Source: Myripristis murdjan (lineage: Eukaryota; Chordata; Actinopteri; Holocentriformes; Holocentridae). From it: a DNA stretch of 64,000 nt. A program made the position numbers and the translations under genes. Under the pieces are notes generated by a model, which worked only from the letters and a program-made list of their open reading frames with translations, ran no database searches and was not told where the DNA came from. Below, one piece after another: positions 1 through 12,262 of the stretch. The stretch covers positions 30,884,570 to 30,948,569 of the forward strand of contig NC_043989.1 of NCBI RefSeq assembly GCF_902150065.1. The letters are read 5' to 3'. Positions within the stretch are counted from its first letter, which is position 1, and each line of letters starts with the position of its first letter.

Positions 1-91
1 CAAAATGAAGCCCCGTCAGCAAAAACGAACGATTGTCTCTATTGATGAAACGCATTGGAAATGTCCGCAGCTGTGTTAAGGTAGCGCGTGT

Positions 92-181
92 CACGTGACT
101 CCATGTCACAATAGCATAGGCGATGACGTAGCGTGCATGTCTCGATGACGTAGGCAACAGAGTGTTTATAACTTCGTGCTG
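92..181 (+). promoter_or_regulatory. Putative promoter of SGNH/coiled-coil gene, copy A
   Basis: An E-box CACGTG (92-97), two TGACGTA cAMP-response-like motifs (124-130, 146-152) and a TATA-like TTTATAA (175-181) lie 87 to 176 bases before the ATG at 268. The same arrangement sits at 14575-14664 before copy B. The motifs are seen; promoter activity is inferred. Confidence 0.4.
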
Positions 182-267
182 CACAGGCTTTGACTGAGAG
201 TCTGTGTTGAAACTATCACAGGCTCCTCAACCCACACACACACCCAACCAAACCCAACTCATCCAGG

Positions 268-2063
268 ATGGCGAAACCGACAAAGGCAAACCCCAACCAC
301 AAAGCCCAACCTGGGCCTCCCGAGGACCGCAGCCCCCGGCACACAGTCATCGGGAGAGCCCATCTTAAACCTCAGGGGAACAACCACCCTGAGGGACACA
401 CAGCCACAAGGACGGCTGCCAAAAAGCAGACGTCCCTGGCTCGGACCGCCCAACCCGGTCCCAACAAAAAGCCTGCTGAACCAATGGGCCACATTGTCGT
501 GCTCATTGATTCAAACGGCAAATACCTCCAGGAGACTCGGCTTTTTCCCGGTTACACGGTGAAGAAGCTGTGGTGTCCCCACATAAGATCAGCCTGGGAC
601 ACACTGTCTGATCCCAGCCTTGGCTCACCAACTCACATCCTCATTCACACAGGCACAGATGACCTGGTGAAATGGAAGGATGGAGTTGCACCATACTTCA
701 GAGGTCTCATGTCCAAGGCCCATCAAAAATTCCCTGCCTCTAAGATTGTGGTGTCCACTCTGTTACCAAGAACGGATGTGGACTCACAGGTCATTGAGAA
801 GGTGAATCTGACCATCATGGCAGGTGGCAAAAAATTGCCAAATGTACATGTGGTCAGTCATCCCTCTCTGACCAAAGAGCACCTCTTCGACAACATGCAC
901 CTTCACAGGAACGCTATTCCAGTGTTCGCAAAGGCGCTTAAAAACGCCACACTGGATAGAAGTTTTGTGAAGAAGATTGCTCCGGAAGAAAAGCAGAGCC
1001 AGGCTGCAGAGAAAAAGACCTCTCAGCAGGACCGCTCTTGCAAGGAGAGTCAGCCTGAAGTGAAAAAAAATCACTCAGCAGGACAATCCCTGGAAGAAGC
1101 GTCAGGTTGCAGAGGCAAGCACCTCTCAGCAGGACAGTTCTTGCAAGGAGAGTCAGCCTGAGGTGAAAAAAATCACTCAGCAGGTCAATCCCTGGAAGAA
1201 GCGTCAGGTTGCAGAGGCAAGCACCTCTCAGCAGGACAGTTCTTGCAAGGAGAGTCAGCATGAGGTGAAAAAAAATCACTCAGCAGGACAATCCCTGGAA
1301 GAAGAGTCAGGCTGCAGAGACAGACATCGCTCAGCAGGACAACAAGAGCGAGGCTGCAGTGGAAACCTGTGCTCAGCAGGACAATCTGTGCACCAACAGC
1401 CAAGCTGTGGAGGAAAAAACTGAAGAACTCCAGCTTGCGCTCAAGAGAACTCTGGATCTTGCAGATCAGCAGGCCGCCAAGATCAAGGCTTGTGAGGCAG
1501 AGATGGAGGCACTTCGTCAGGTAGTGAGTGAGCTCAAAGAAGCAATCCTCACGCAAAAGGCCACGGAGACCAGCGATGCACCCACTTCAAACGAAACCAT
1601 CTCCAACCTGCAGCTTCAGATCACGGAGAAGGACCTGAGTGAGAGACGTGCTGTCCTCCAAGTCAAAGAGCTGGAGGATGCCCTGGAGCAGGAGAGACAC
1701 AAGGTCCAGAGTATTGAGGACCAGCTCCAGGCTGTCCAACAGGTCCAGGTGGAGAGTGAGATGAGCCAGCTGCAGACCAACCTTGTCCAGATCCAGGAGG
1801 AGAAGACCTCCCTCCTCAAGGCCTCAGAAGACTTCAACCAGGCCATGGACAAGAAACAGCAAGAGTGGGCAGAGAAAGAAGCCAGAATGTTGGAGAAGAT
1901 CACCGAGCTGGAGAAGATCACCGTGCTGGAGAAGAAGAAACGTCCCAGTGCCCCAAAAAGGTTCTGGAGGTGGATGACCCGACCCTTCAGAGCCTGCTTC
2001 ACCTCTCATGACCATGACAAGGAGGAGAAGAAGAACAAGAAGATGGACGAGTCCAACAACTAA
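268..2063 (+). pseudogene. SGNH-hydrolase-like/coiled-coil protein gene, copy A (frame-disrupted)
   Basis: The ATG at 268 opens a 297-codon frame: a basic, proline-rich N-terminus of about 70 residues, then an SGNH-like domain with a Ser block (VLIDSNGK), a GTDDL block and a DNMHLH block. Next come about three 34-residue repeats rich in QQD and CKESQ. An extra A in an A-run at 1063-1070, relative to copy B, changes frame. The coiled-coil part (1359-2063, 234 codons, ending in a basic WRWMTRPFR-type tail) continues in another frame. No intron is apparent. Copy B has the reciprocal condition: intact here, shifted near its N-terminus. Either copy may be non-functional, or the homopolymer lengths may be sequence errors. 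I do not recognise the gene; function is unknown. Confidence 0.6.
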
Positions 2064-2078
2064 TGGACTCACATCTGG

Positions 2079-2079
2079 G

Positions 2080-2110
<31 letters not shown>

Positions 2111-2170
2111 CACTGCATCAATTTCCAACCCCACTACCCCTAACACCATCACTTTTCCCCACCCTTTTCC

Positions 2171-2217
<47 letters not shown>

Positions 2218-2312
2218 ACTGCATCAATTTCCAACCCCACTACCCCTAACACCATCACTTTTCCCTACCCTTTTCCCTACTTAATTAAAAAAAAAAAAAA
2301 AAAAAAAAAAAA
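2079..2312. repeat. (CA)n tracts, a duplicated 3'-flank unit and poly(A) tract
   Basis: Directly after the SGNH stop codon two (CA)n tracts (about 2080-2111 and 2175-2216) are each followed by the same C-rich unit starting CACTGCATCAATTTCC. An A-run of about 27 follows (about 2286-2312). Copy B has the same unit at 16561-16787 with different tract lengths. Confidence 0.85.
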
Positions 2313-2962
2313 TTCAATACTGCCTATCAATTCTGTACAACTGGAAGCTCCACAACATTCAACTCTCAGTAACTGTATGGTTCAACTTAAATGCTGTTAA
2401 AGAACCAACATTTTTATTTATTTATTTATTTTGTTGAAACAGTGTGTTCATTTTTTTTTTTTTTTTTTTTTTTGAGAAACTGGTGTATACATACACTGCA
2501 GACAGGCTCCATCTATTTTTTGTTCTTCACAATTCCTACTTGTTGCCAGTAGAGGTCACCAACTACTAAGTATATCTTAAATTCTGTGATGATGTGCACA
2601 GTATTATGGTTTGTATAGTTTGTTTCCTGAATCAAATAGCTTTTTAGTAGCGAAACTGTTGTACTAATCAAATAGCGCGGTAGCGTCCACAGAAGCTACA
2701 TTTTCACAGGCTTTTCTCAACCTTAAACGCAGCGGAACTTTTGCTGCTGTTTGACCTCTAACCGGGAGCAGCGGACCTGTATGTGCAGCCGACAGACAGC
2801 CTTCTTTGTGACGTCATAATACCTGTCCGGACATGCGCTTGTCGCCGACACGCGGTCTTCTTTGTGATGTCACATACCTGTGCTAAGTGTCTGCTGCAGC
2901 GGGAAACGAGCACGCAGGTGATGAAGATGACAGAGGAGGAGGAAGATGACGATGTTGTAAGA

Positions 2963-2965
<3 letters not shown>

Positions 2966-3052
<87 letters not shown>
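2966..3052. repeat. (CT)n(CA)n compound microsatellite
   Basis: A (CT)n run of about 50 bases passes straight into (CA)n. The copy B equivalent at about 17438-17542 has a much longer CT part and a shorter CA part. Confidence 0.95.
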
Positions 3053-3054
<2 letters not shown>

Positions 3055-3220
3055 CACATCATTTTTTGCCAAGCTGTTACTGTTGGGAGCAGGTTTCTTC
3101 TTTTGCTCCTGTGGTTTGAACCAACTTATTGAGTTTTAAAGTCATTTACACTTTGTCCTCCAAATGGGCTCGAATTTTAGTAGACATGCAAACACAGGTG
3201 TGCACACATACATACAAACA

Positions 3221-3221
<1 letters not shown>

Positions 3222-3273
<52 letters not shown>
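3222..3273. repeat. (CA)n microsatellite
   Basis: A pure CA tract inside the part of copy A that copy B lacks. Confidence 0.95.
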
Positions 3274-3276
<3 letters not shown>

Positions 3277-3536
3277 CATATATACACACTTCTCCCACAT
3301 TAGTATATCCACACCACCTGCTTTTTGGTATTATGTGAGGCATGTTGTGTGTTTTTGTTACCATGGTTTGTAGCAGTAAAAGCAGAGAGAGCTCGGTTTC
3401 ATAAACTATTGAACTGGACATTTTTTTGACTGACAGTTTTATTGATCACTAAGATAGCAATGACTTGGAGTGAAGTTCGTTCAATGTTGAAAATAAAAAA
3501 ATAAATAAATAAATAAATAAAAGAAAGAAAGCTTTG

Positions 3537-3672
3537 ATGTAGTTAAGCTACATGTTGTCACTGTATTGTAGCTTAGCTTGCTACATTCCTCTGGTGGGGA
3601 GCTTCAGTGTAGTGAAGCTTCATTTAATGTACAGTAACTCACTACATTTTACAAGTAGCTTGCCCAACACTG
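3537..3672 (-). mobile_element. hAT-type non-autonomous element remnant (one terminus)
   Basis: Read on the minus strand it begins CAGTGTTGGGCAAGCTACTT at 3672, the usual terminus of a large fish hAT MITE group, followed by repeated short 'agctac/gaagct' blocks. The opposite end is not clear. It is part of the stretch missing from copy B. Confidence 0.55.
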
Positions 3673-4288
3673 ATAAAATGTGACATGCGATATTGGCAGA
3701 CATAAAATTAGATAACCAACATTTGAACACCTCTATTACTGTGACAAAAAGAAAACCTGAGCGTTATAGGCAGCAGGAAAGGAAACTTCATGGCACAGCA
3801 GTTAGATTGGATTGGATTACAGTACATTGTAGTACAGGTGGACCTAATGAGGTGGCCACTGAGTGTACATGGCCTAAATGTAACCCAGCGATGTTGTTTC
3901 CTATTAACCCCTATGACTAAATCTATAGGTAACTATAGATGTCAAAATGGCAACTTTAGATGATGATGGTCATTAATAATTTGATTAATAATTTAATAAT
4001 TAAAATACCTGAACAGTAACTTTAAGTATCTTTCTTTTATTTCTATTTATTTCTTTCTTTTATTTTGCACTACATCCATGCACAAAAATATGAAAAACGT
4101 GTGGAGAAGAATTGCTGTGTCAATTTTCAAAATGATCTGCCTTTTGTGTTTTTTCACAATTCCAGTTTGCAGTCAGAATTTGGACGCAATACACACTAAT
4201 GGCGGAACTTTCGGAGAGGTAGCTAGAAATTAAGTTCCCTCTCACTGACACAGAGATACACACGCGGTTCTGTATCTCTCCTTTTCTG

Positions 4289-4885
4289 TCTCAAGGGCCA
4301 CTAGCACTGCAGCCAATGCATCCCAGCATTGACCCCAAACACCAATGTAAGTCCATAGCAATGACCCCAAACACCCTAGCAACCCCATAGCAACCACCCT
4401 AACTACCATAGCATCCACCTAGCAACACCTTAGCAACCACCCAAAACACCATAGAAATCATCAGGAACACCATAACAACACCCTAGCAACCACCCGGAAC
4501 ACCATAGCAACTGCCTAGCAACGCCCTAGCAACCACAAAGAACACCATAGCAACTGCCTAGCAGCACCTTAGCAACCATCAAGAGCACCATAGCAACCAC
4601 CTAGGACATCATAGCTACACCTTAGTAATGCCTTGGCAACCATCAGGAACACCATAGCAACCACCTAGCAATGCCTTAGCAACCATTATGAACACTAAAG
4701 CAACCTCCTAGCAACCACCCAGGACGCCATAGCAACACTTTAGCAACCATCAGGAACACCATAGCAACTGCTTAGAAACCACCCAGAACATCATAGCAAC
4801 TAACTAGCAATGCCTTGGCAACCGTCAGTAACGGTGGCAAGCACATTTAAAGTTTCTTCAGAATCTTTAGCAAAGTCTAGTTTGA
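4289..4885. repeat. 43-bp minisatellite (CTAGCAACC-type), copy A
   Basis: Degenerate tandem units of about 43 bases contain CATAGCAACTGCCTAGCAAC and CTAGCAACCAC. They start after GTCTCAAGGGCCACTAGCAC and stop before a constant flank, GTAACGGTGGCAAGCACATT. The same array with the same flanks occurs at 18161-18760 and, more diverged, at 10938-11660, so array plus flanks behaves as a dispersed repeat. Confidence 0.85.
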
Positions 4886-5500
4886 TTTGTAAGTTCACTG
4901 GTTGCAAAGCATCTGTGATGCTGCAGGGCCACCTGCTGCTAAGGCTAACTACTAGCTGCTACAACTGCCTCTATCGTTTAAAATCAATTGTATAGCACAT
5001 TTTGAACATTAAAATGAAATGTAATGTGTGTTACACGAGAGAAAAAAAGGTAGCAAAATATTTATACATTTATTTAAAAAACACAAAACAAGGTGTAAAA
5101 TCAGTAGCAAGTGGCAGGAACGTAATAAAATGTAGAAAAATGCCAATACTTTTAAGTTATCACTACTTGCAGCTACTATTAGCCTACTATTGCCCCTACT
5201 TCCATATACTGCTACACTATAGTATGTGACATTGGGTCAGTGTTGACAGGAGATATCACACTGACACTCATTTGGTGAGCACAAAACTATTAGCCTAATT
5301 GGTTCTGAATGCTCACATGTGACTTCTCGTTTTATGGCCTCCAAATTCATCTCTGAGCGTTTTCAGGAGACACCAATTAGCCTACTCTCCATTTTCTCCA
5401 CCGACAGATCAAGTGAGGACTCACTGAGGCTGAGGTATGTGAAGTGTCATACCTTGCCATGTCCGAATGACGCCCATGGTTTAAGGGGAAAGCTTCACTC

Positions 5501-6399
5501 AGGTATGGCGAAACAAGAGACTAATGAAAGTTTATTTATTTATTCATTCATTCATTCATTTAATCATTTACTGGTAGGCCCCAGTATCCTCTTTGCCTCA
5601 TGAATTGTGGAGGTGTGTAGCAAAGGCAGTAAACATAGCATGGAATCCACCGTTGTGATACTGTCAAAATCTAAATGATCAGTTATATTTACACTACTTT
5701 CAAGTTGTAGAAACGAAATGTCATCCGACTCCTCTGACTATGAGTGAAATGCAGCCACAACAAATATGCACAAAAAAACCCACTAACATTGTAGGTGCAT
5801 ACAGAGATGACACAAGACTAAAAGATTTGGTGAGGTTCATCAAATTTTTGGTGTGTTTCTGAATTAGACAGCAGACATGGATGTTAATTCAAAAAGACTT
5901 TGGGTCATCCATGTTCCATTGTGTAATACTAGTGTCACACTAGGCTGATTACTCAACATAGTCTATGTATTCTGATGTGTTAACAGGAAGAACTGGCTCA
6001 AATGGTCTACCGGGGACACATGGATAATTTAGTGTCTGTTATTGCCAATGAAACAGTCTAACAAAAGCCTCATATTTGTTACTTTGAAAGATACATTTGT
6101 CAATCACATTTACATTGGAAAACACGTTCAAAATTAAGTATAACTTTACACAAAAGTCCAAAAACAAAACAAAACAAAACAACAACAAAAAAAATTGATC
6201 TAATTTTATGACTTAAGCTTGAAAAACTTTTGGTTTTCTAATTCAGTGCATATACAGCACGTTTACAGTTGAGCAGTCATTGTGCATTTGTGATTGCAGC
6301 TGTACAGCAAGTGTGTTTTGAGAAAACCTCCCATTCTGCAGGTATGCTGTATGTACTTGGTTATAGGTGTGTGTGCATAGCTTGATGAACCGGCTATCT
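5501..6399. other. Intergenic, between copy A and mgst2
   Basis: It holds a (TTTA)/(ATTC)n stretch at about 5528-5565 and an AC-rich run at 6160-6195. I see no coding exon. The part next to 6400 would carry the mgst2 3' UTR. Confidence 0.5.
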
Positions 6400-6849
6400 T
6401 CAGACGTGGACGTCAAAGTACTTGAGAAGTATCCCACGCAGTATCCCAATGAAACTCAGTAGAGATAGAAAGAACACGACAGCCAAATTGAGGTAAAAAC
6501 CAGGTATCCTGTGAACCAGAAAGCACCTTATCAAATTTTCTTGTGGTAGTAAGGTCTTATCCTAAACATGTGTCATTGCATTCTACCATACTGCAAACCA
6601 CACTGTGTCTTTAACCTTTTTGGTTCAAAGAGTTCTGCAAACTCAGAAATGCCAAAACAACAGGACAAGTAAAATGACCTTTTCTTGGCAGACTTGACAT
6701 ATCCATTGAAATACATTTGCCGAGCGACCATGTACACCAGTCCTGCTCCAGCTGCTGTCACTTCACTGAAGAACGTCCCCGAGGTCCAGAGCAGCACCAT
6801 GAAGACAGGGTAGAACTCCACACAGTTCTGACTGGAAACACAGGCCACA

Positions 6850-6905
<56 letters not shown>

Positions 6906-7844
6906 ACACACACAGTCAACCAGGATGTTAGAGTATCTTCATTTAGATTCAACTATTCTGAAGCCAAAGCTATCAAGTCAAATGTCTGCCACTTTTGCCT
7001 CAGGTTTGCAGCAGGTCCATTATTACAATCTCCTCCATTGTCACCAGCTGTATACAGCCTGGCAGACCAACACATCAGTCCACCACCAAATGTCTCTTTT
7101 GGGGTCATGCTGTCTTACTGTGCTCGGAAAGTTCTCTCAAACTCTGGCGGTCCAGTGACGATGGGCGGCATGATCTTATGGGCGATTCTGGATTTTCCGA
7201 CTTGCCTGGCCAGGTAGCCTGAGAGGGGACAATGGCTTAGTAGTGACACCTTCTCATAAGAACGACTCAAAAACTCCATTCACAGTATTTGTGCAGTAGA
7301 ACCATGTTTTCAGCCCTTCATAACTAAGATGGATAAACATTTTGGAACAACATTCATGAACAACAGAACATTCTTGCAACATTCCTTGTAGAGAGGACAA
7401 TAATAGTAAAATCAAACAATTCCTCTCACAGAAGCCTGGTAGTCTGTAGACCCTACTATCGGACAAACTGCTAGAACAGGAGACTGAACTGTACTGTGTA
7501 TTTTGTTTGCATTTTCTATAAACATTCTTTGCTCATTGGATCTCTGTATACGATGGTGAGATTTTAACAGCAGTGAAACCACCTGATTAAGGATTAATTA
7601 AAAAAAAGGGACAAAAGGTATGTCAGCTGTTGCCACACTGTACAACCTCTGCCCCATGTTGGCACGACTCACCCAAAAAACCACCTCCCACACAGATAAG
7701 TCAACATGAGGCAAAGAGCAACTTGGTAAATAAGAAGTCTCCCTTCCTTTGCACTTGTAGTATGTAACACCTGAGGAGCTTACCCATTTGCAGGGCAGAC
7801 AGAAGGGTCACTGCAGCCAGCAGAAGAGGGGACTCGGTTGCCAT
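6400..7844 (-). CDS. mgst2: Microsomal glutathione S-transferase 2
   Basis: Four coding exons on the minus strand: 7844-7784, 7218-7119, 6831-6679 and 6508-6400. All have GT-AG borders and matching phases, giving 140 aa (human MGST2 is 147). It is a MAPEG-family four-helix membrane enzyme of the ER and nuclear envelope. The family conjugates glutathione to leukotriene A4 and lipophilic electrophiles and reduces lipid hydroperoxides. The start [12 protein letters not shown] matches the family N-terminus. Exons 2 and 3 give the conserved [19 protein letters not shown] segment and the [15 protein letters not shown] segment. The last exon gives a hydrophobic helix and a basic RGILLKYF tail. Orientation relative to setd7 is the same as in human. 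Intron 2 contains a (CA)n tract (about 6853-6914). Confidence 0.93.
6853..6914. repeat. (CA)n microsatellite in mgst2 intron 2
   Basis: A long CA run with two small interruptions near its 3' end, between mgst2 exons 2 and 3. Confidence 0.95.
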
Positions 7845-9271
7845 TGCAATGCTGAAAATACAGGATCTATTTCCTTCCTTGCTGTTTGTTCAAACTAGGA
7901 TTTACGTAACAACTGGAATGCCGTGTGTGTCCTGAGGGAAATTAGGTGAGGCACAGCCCATCAACAAGCAAAGTCATGTCATATTACCCAAGCACGCCCA
8001 CAGCAGGAGGAACAGTTTAGTTACTAAATAAACCAGAGAAAGACTGCACATCGCTTAATTTTAAGATTATGAAGTAGAGACCGGATGAGAGCTGCTTTCC
8101 TGTCTTCTGCCCCATTAAACTCATCAACTATCCAGGTATGCATCTTAATTCATGTTTTACATTTTTACACAGTCAACATTTAGCAAACAGTTGTGTTGCA
8201 CCTCAAGAATTCTTGCTCCTCTGCTTCACCATCCTCCTCTCCATCTTCATCTCCCACCTAGTCTCTCGTCTCTCTCTCTCTCTGTTGTGTGTGTGCTGTG
8301 TGAAGAGGTTCTACTGGAGGGATGGAGCTCCATTCTTCCATATGATCCTGTACATAGAGAGGGATATTATAGTAGGACTACAGTGCATAAAGGCATAAAT
8401 GGCTGCTCCATATGAACAATATTAGTGTAACTAGGAGAACAACTGAATTTTTTATGTATTTATTTATTTTTATTACATGGATAGATTATCCAAACTCTAC
8501 AAAAAATGTGTGATTCTCCCTTTGGTATGTCCTTGTTGTAAGCAGTGACTAGCAGGACTTAACAGTTCAATTTCTCTCTGACCAACCAGTGGTCTGTAGC
8601 ATTTCACATCACATTTTACCGTCTGCTCAGATCACCGGGAACTTCAGCAGAGGTTGTTCTGAAAATACTATCTGATACCAGATACTATCCCAAACCTTTG
8701 CCTAATTGAAAACCAAAAAAGCAGGAAGAGCTGAAGTGAGCAGAGTAGATATAGGGTAATGGAAAAGTTCCCCTATGACACTTTATTTGTTTTGTCTTTT
8801 AATTTGTCACCTGTCTGTAGACCAGTCAATTGAGCCTTGAATACACAACTTAGATATAATACAGCAGTCCTCTCCAGATTGTCTGGTGTGCTTCCTAGCC
8901 AAATCCATCCATGACACATAAAGTCCACACAAATATTCAGAACTGTCAAAATGACATTTTTATGTTCACATGACACAATCACTCATACCTTATCATGAGC
9001 TTGGTATATTTTTGATGATTTTTGATTTTGAGTTACTTTTATTAAAGCTGATGTAGCCTAATTAGTTTAATGCCAACTAACAACACATACACTGAACACT
9101 TAGTTTAGGCTATTAAAACACACATTAAGTCAGGCAAGGGTCATGTCACACACTTGTTTTGTGGCTGGTATACTCCTAACTTTAATGTTACTGTATGGTA
9201 CTAAAACTAAAAGTTTAGTGTGCCTGCAGTGGACTTACTGTCATTGATAAATAAGCATTTCTTTGACCATT
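7845..9271. other. Intergenic, upstream of mgst2
   Basis: This should include the mgst2 promoter and 5' UTR just above 7844. I see no second gene, no clear CpG-rich stretch and only short AT-rich runs (for example 8453-8475). Confidence 0.45.
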
Positions 9272-10582
9272 CACTGATTCTTGGGAATTTGGATAAAACA
9301 GGTTTTAATTTTGAAAAAAAAAAAAGTGTGTTAAATAACAAAATCTGAAGGTATATCATTATAGGCCAAGGTCTTGGCTGTTCAGCAATGTACCGGTGCA
9401 ACCTCCTCATTTTGCATTTTTTTCATAAAATAGGTTTTTCCAGTTATTAGGCTACTTTGTTTTTGTCAACACCGTCACCGTAATGTTTTTTTTTTTTTTT
9501 AATTTGAAAAACATATTTTTGTATTAAAGAGACTATTACTTTAATAACTCAACAGCACCAAAGAAACATATTGTAAGCATATTCATTTAAAACAAATATA
9601 ATTGCCTCTGACGGTGGTGACACTAATCTGATGGTGGTGACAGTCACCTCATTAAAACATACATTTCCAAAATTTATACCACTCAAGTCAATGGCTTCTT
9701 GCTTAACAACTTAATTTAACTATTTGGTACAAAAAATAACAATCCTGAGCTCTGTTATAAGCATTTTTCAGACTTCAGTCGTCACCGTCAGACAGAAAAC
9801 CTGACGGTGGTGACGTCTGACGGTGGTGACAAAAACCTGCTCTTTCACATGATAAGCATGAGTTGTTCACATTAGCCAGCTTGTTTTTGCCCTGTTGCTA
9901 CCTGCATCAGACCTCTTCTTAAAAAGTATACATTTATTCCATAATCTAATCTAATATTTTTGATACAAAAGTGATGGTGTTGACAACTTATGGTAGTGAC
10001 AGTAGCAGTGTCCAAAAATATGAAGAGATTTAAGAGAAAATAGCAAACTTCCAGGAGACTGGGTGGTCTTGAAGCATGCAGTAGAGCTGAAGGTTTGAAA
10101 AGAGCTCCTCGGGAATGTAATTGACCTTGTAGTTTTTTTATTATTATTTTTTAAATATATATCTGACGGTGGTGACGAATATCTGGGACACATTTTGAGC
10201 AACCACAAAATAATAGTAAATATTGTTCAAAACCCATCGTTTGTAGTTTTTAATACATATTATGATGTACTCTTTCATGTGGTAAAGATATTATTCAATG
10301 AAATTATTACTTTATGTTGTTTTAATCAAGTTGAAGTCCTCCTATCCGAGGACAACTGGTTTTGTAGGCCATGGGCCCACATATAATCTAATTTTTATTA
10401 ATTTGTATTAATATAAATTAATACAAATTAAAAATAAACCTATAAAAGAACCTTACAAATGTGCAAAGGACCCCCTGATTATGCCCTTGATTCTTTTTAT
10501 TCATTAAAATGTTGTAAATTTCCAGCAGAAATAGCATTTTTCTCAGTGGGACGTGATTTATCCAAATTCTCAAGAATCAGTG
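9272..10582 (+). mobile_element. Non-autonomous CMC/Chapaev-like DNA transposon, copy 1
   Basis: The termini are CACTGATTCTTGGGAATTTG and the reverse complement of CACTGATTCTTGAGAATTTG, flanked by a 4-bp target duplication CATT (9268-9271 and 10583-10586). The interior is AT-rich and has no transposase frame. It carries repeated TGACGGTGGTGAC motifs at 9609, 9629 (one change), 9802, 9818 and 10164, with degenerate or inverted forms near 9465, 9781, 9970 and 9994. A 1267-bp copy lies inverted at 25762-27028. CAC-type ends with 4-bp duplications fit Chapaev elements of the CMC group; that assignment is inference. Confidence 0.85.
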
Positions 10583-10937
10583 CATTACTTTAAGGAGATT
10601 ATATCACAAGCAACACTGTCACTCATGATGTGAACTTTCAAGAACATCACTTCTGTTTCTTGACACACCTGCCTGTCATTGGCTACATGACACACACACA
10701 GTGGTATTTAGGGTTTCTGTAATTTTGATTTCTGTGTTCTTTTTGTACTATGAGTGTATTTGGATGCTGGATATTTCTACAGTGCAGGTATGACTTTTAC
10801 TTTAGCAGAAGATCAAAGTATGTCTTTCATCACTGGCCATGAAACTCACATTCATCTGTGTCTATAAACATTTACCTTTCAGTATAAAATTCTAAGCAAT
10901 TTCAATTTGACTACAGAAATCCCAAATGTCCCTGAAT
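10583..10937. other. Intergenic, no feature seen
   Basis: Simple AT-rich spacer between the transposon and the third minisatellite copy. I see no gene or repeat structure. Confidence 0.4.
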
Positions 10938-11660
10938 GTCTCAGTGGTCACTAGCACAGCTGCCACTACATCCCAGCCTTTGCCTCAAACACCAAAGCAA
11001 GTCCCTAGCAATCACCCCAAACACCCTAGCAACCCCACAGCAACCATCCAGAACAGCATAGCAACTGTCTAGCAACACCTTAGCAACCATTAGGAACACA
11101 ATAGCAACTGCCTAGCAACCACCAAGAACACCATAGCAACTGTCTAGCAACACCCCAGCAACCATTGGGAACACCATAGCAACCGCCTAGCAATGCCCTA
11201 GCAACCACAAAGAACACCATAGCAACCGCCTAGTAAGGCCCTAGCAACCACAAAGAACACCACAGCAACTGCCTAGCAGCACCTTATAAACCATCAGGAA
11301 CACCATAGCAACTGCCTAGCAATGTCTTAGACACCAATAGGTACACCATAGCAACCGCCTTGCAACACCTTAGCAACCATCAGGAACTCCGTAGGAACCG
11401 CTTTGCAATCACCCAGAATATCATAGCAACTATCTACACGATAGCAGCTGCCCACAGACATCATAGTGGCCACTGAAAGGATGATAAAAACTGCCTGGAA
11501 AATACCCGGCCCACAGTAACTGCCTTCAAGCCCTCTAACAAAACTACACAACCTACAAACGGCATAGGGCTGGCAGTTTACCACATGGCCACATGGTCAG
11601 CAACGGTGGCAAGCACATTTAAAGTTTCTTCAGATACTTAAGCTAAGTCTAGTTTAATTT
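10938..11660. repeat. 43-bp minisatellite (CTAGCAACC-type), third, diverged copy
   Basis: Same unit and same two flanks as at 4289 and 18161 (entry GTCTCAGTGGTCACTAGCAC, exit CAACGGTGGCAAGCACATTT) but visibly more diverged. It sits outside the duplicated segment, so this repeat existed independently of the duplication. Confidence 0.8.
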
Positions 11661-12226
11661 TTAAAATAGCTTAATTTGTATAATTTTAATATGAATACAA
11701 AGGCTTCACTATAGTAGGTTGTCTTTGTTATTTATCTGATGTATAAGAGATGTGGATTAAACGGCTCAACCAAACTCTAGTTACACTAAGTTTAAGTCTA
11801 AACTCATATAGTAGATATTTATTGATTGTCAAATAAATTACCCGACATGCAACTTTTAGCAACCAAGCTTAATTTCATCCACTAAGCCTATAGATGACAT
11901 TTATAGGAAACGCCACTGCTCAGTCTACGAAATTTCCAGTAGATTACTAAGAGAGTGATTGGTCTGTTCTGATCAAAACAATATTTTGTAAAGTGCCTGC
12001 ATTTTTTACATCCAGTTGGTATTATGCTTTTTTTTTTTTTTAAGAAGTCTCAGTTTTTCAATAGTAAAATTGAGCCTTGTTAAATAGTTTCACTACTAAA
12101 AAGCTATTTGATTCAGAAAACAGCGATGATACAACCACACTACTGAGAAATGCCATTTAAGTTAAACTAGTAACGTCGCTACTTGTAACTCTGATGCAGG
12201 CTAAGTCAGAGACTTTGTTCTGATTA

Positions 12227-12262
<36 letters not shown>

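Larger units (their letters stand above)
1..5500 (+). repeat. Duplicated segment, copy A (direct repeat of 14484-19396)
   Basis: Position 1 aligns with 14484 and position 5500 with 19396. The offset is exactly 14483 through the promoter of the SGNH gene and then drifts because of tract-length changes and a deletion in copy B corresponding to about 3199-3818. In the coding part I count about a dozen differences in 1.8 kb by eye, so the duplication looks recent. The segment holds the SGNH-like gene, (CA)n and (CT)n tracts, a hAT end and a 43-bp minisatellite. The left boundary lies outside the window. The right boundary is where copy B runs into setd7 and copy A diverges into unrelated sequence. 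Confidence 0.95.

Noticed and set aside
2758-3072. Open frames over the CT/CA repeats on both strands
   Set aside because: The frames exist only because dinucleotide repeats lack stop codons.
4289-4885. CRISPR-like look of regularly spaced repeats
   Set aside because: This is a eukaryotic minisatellite: units are degenerate, no unique spacers of constant length exist, and no cas genes are present.
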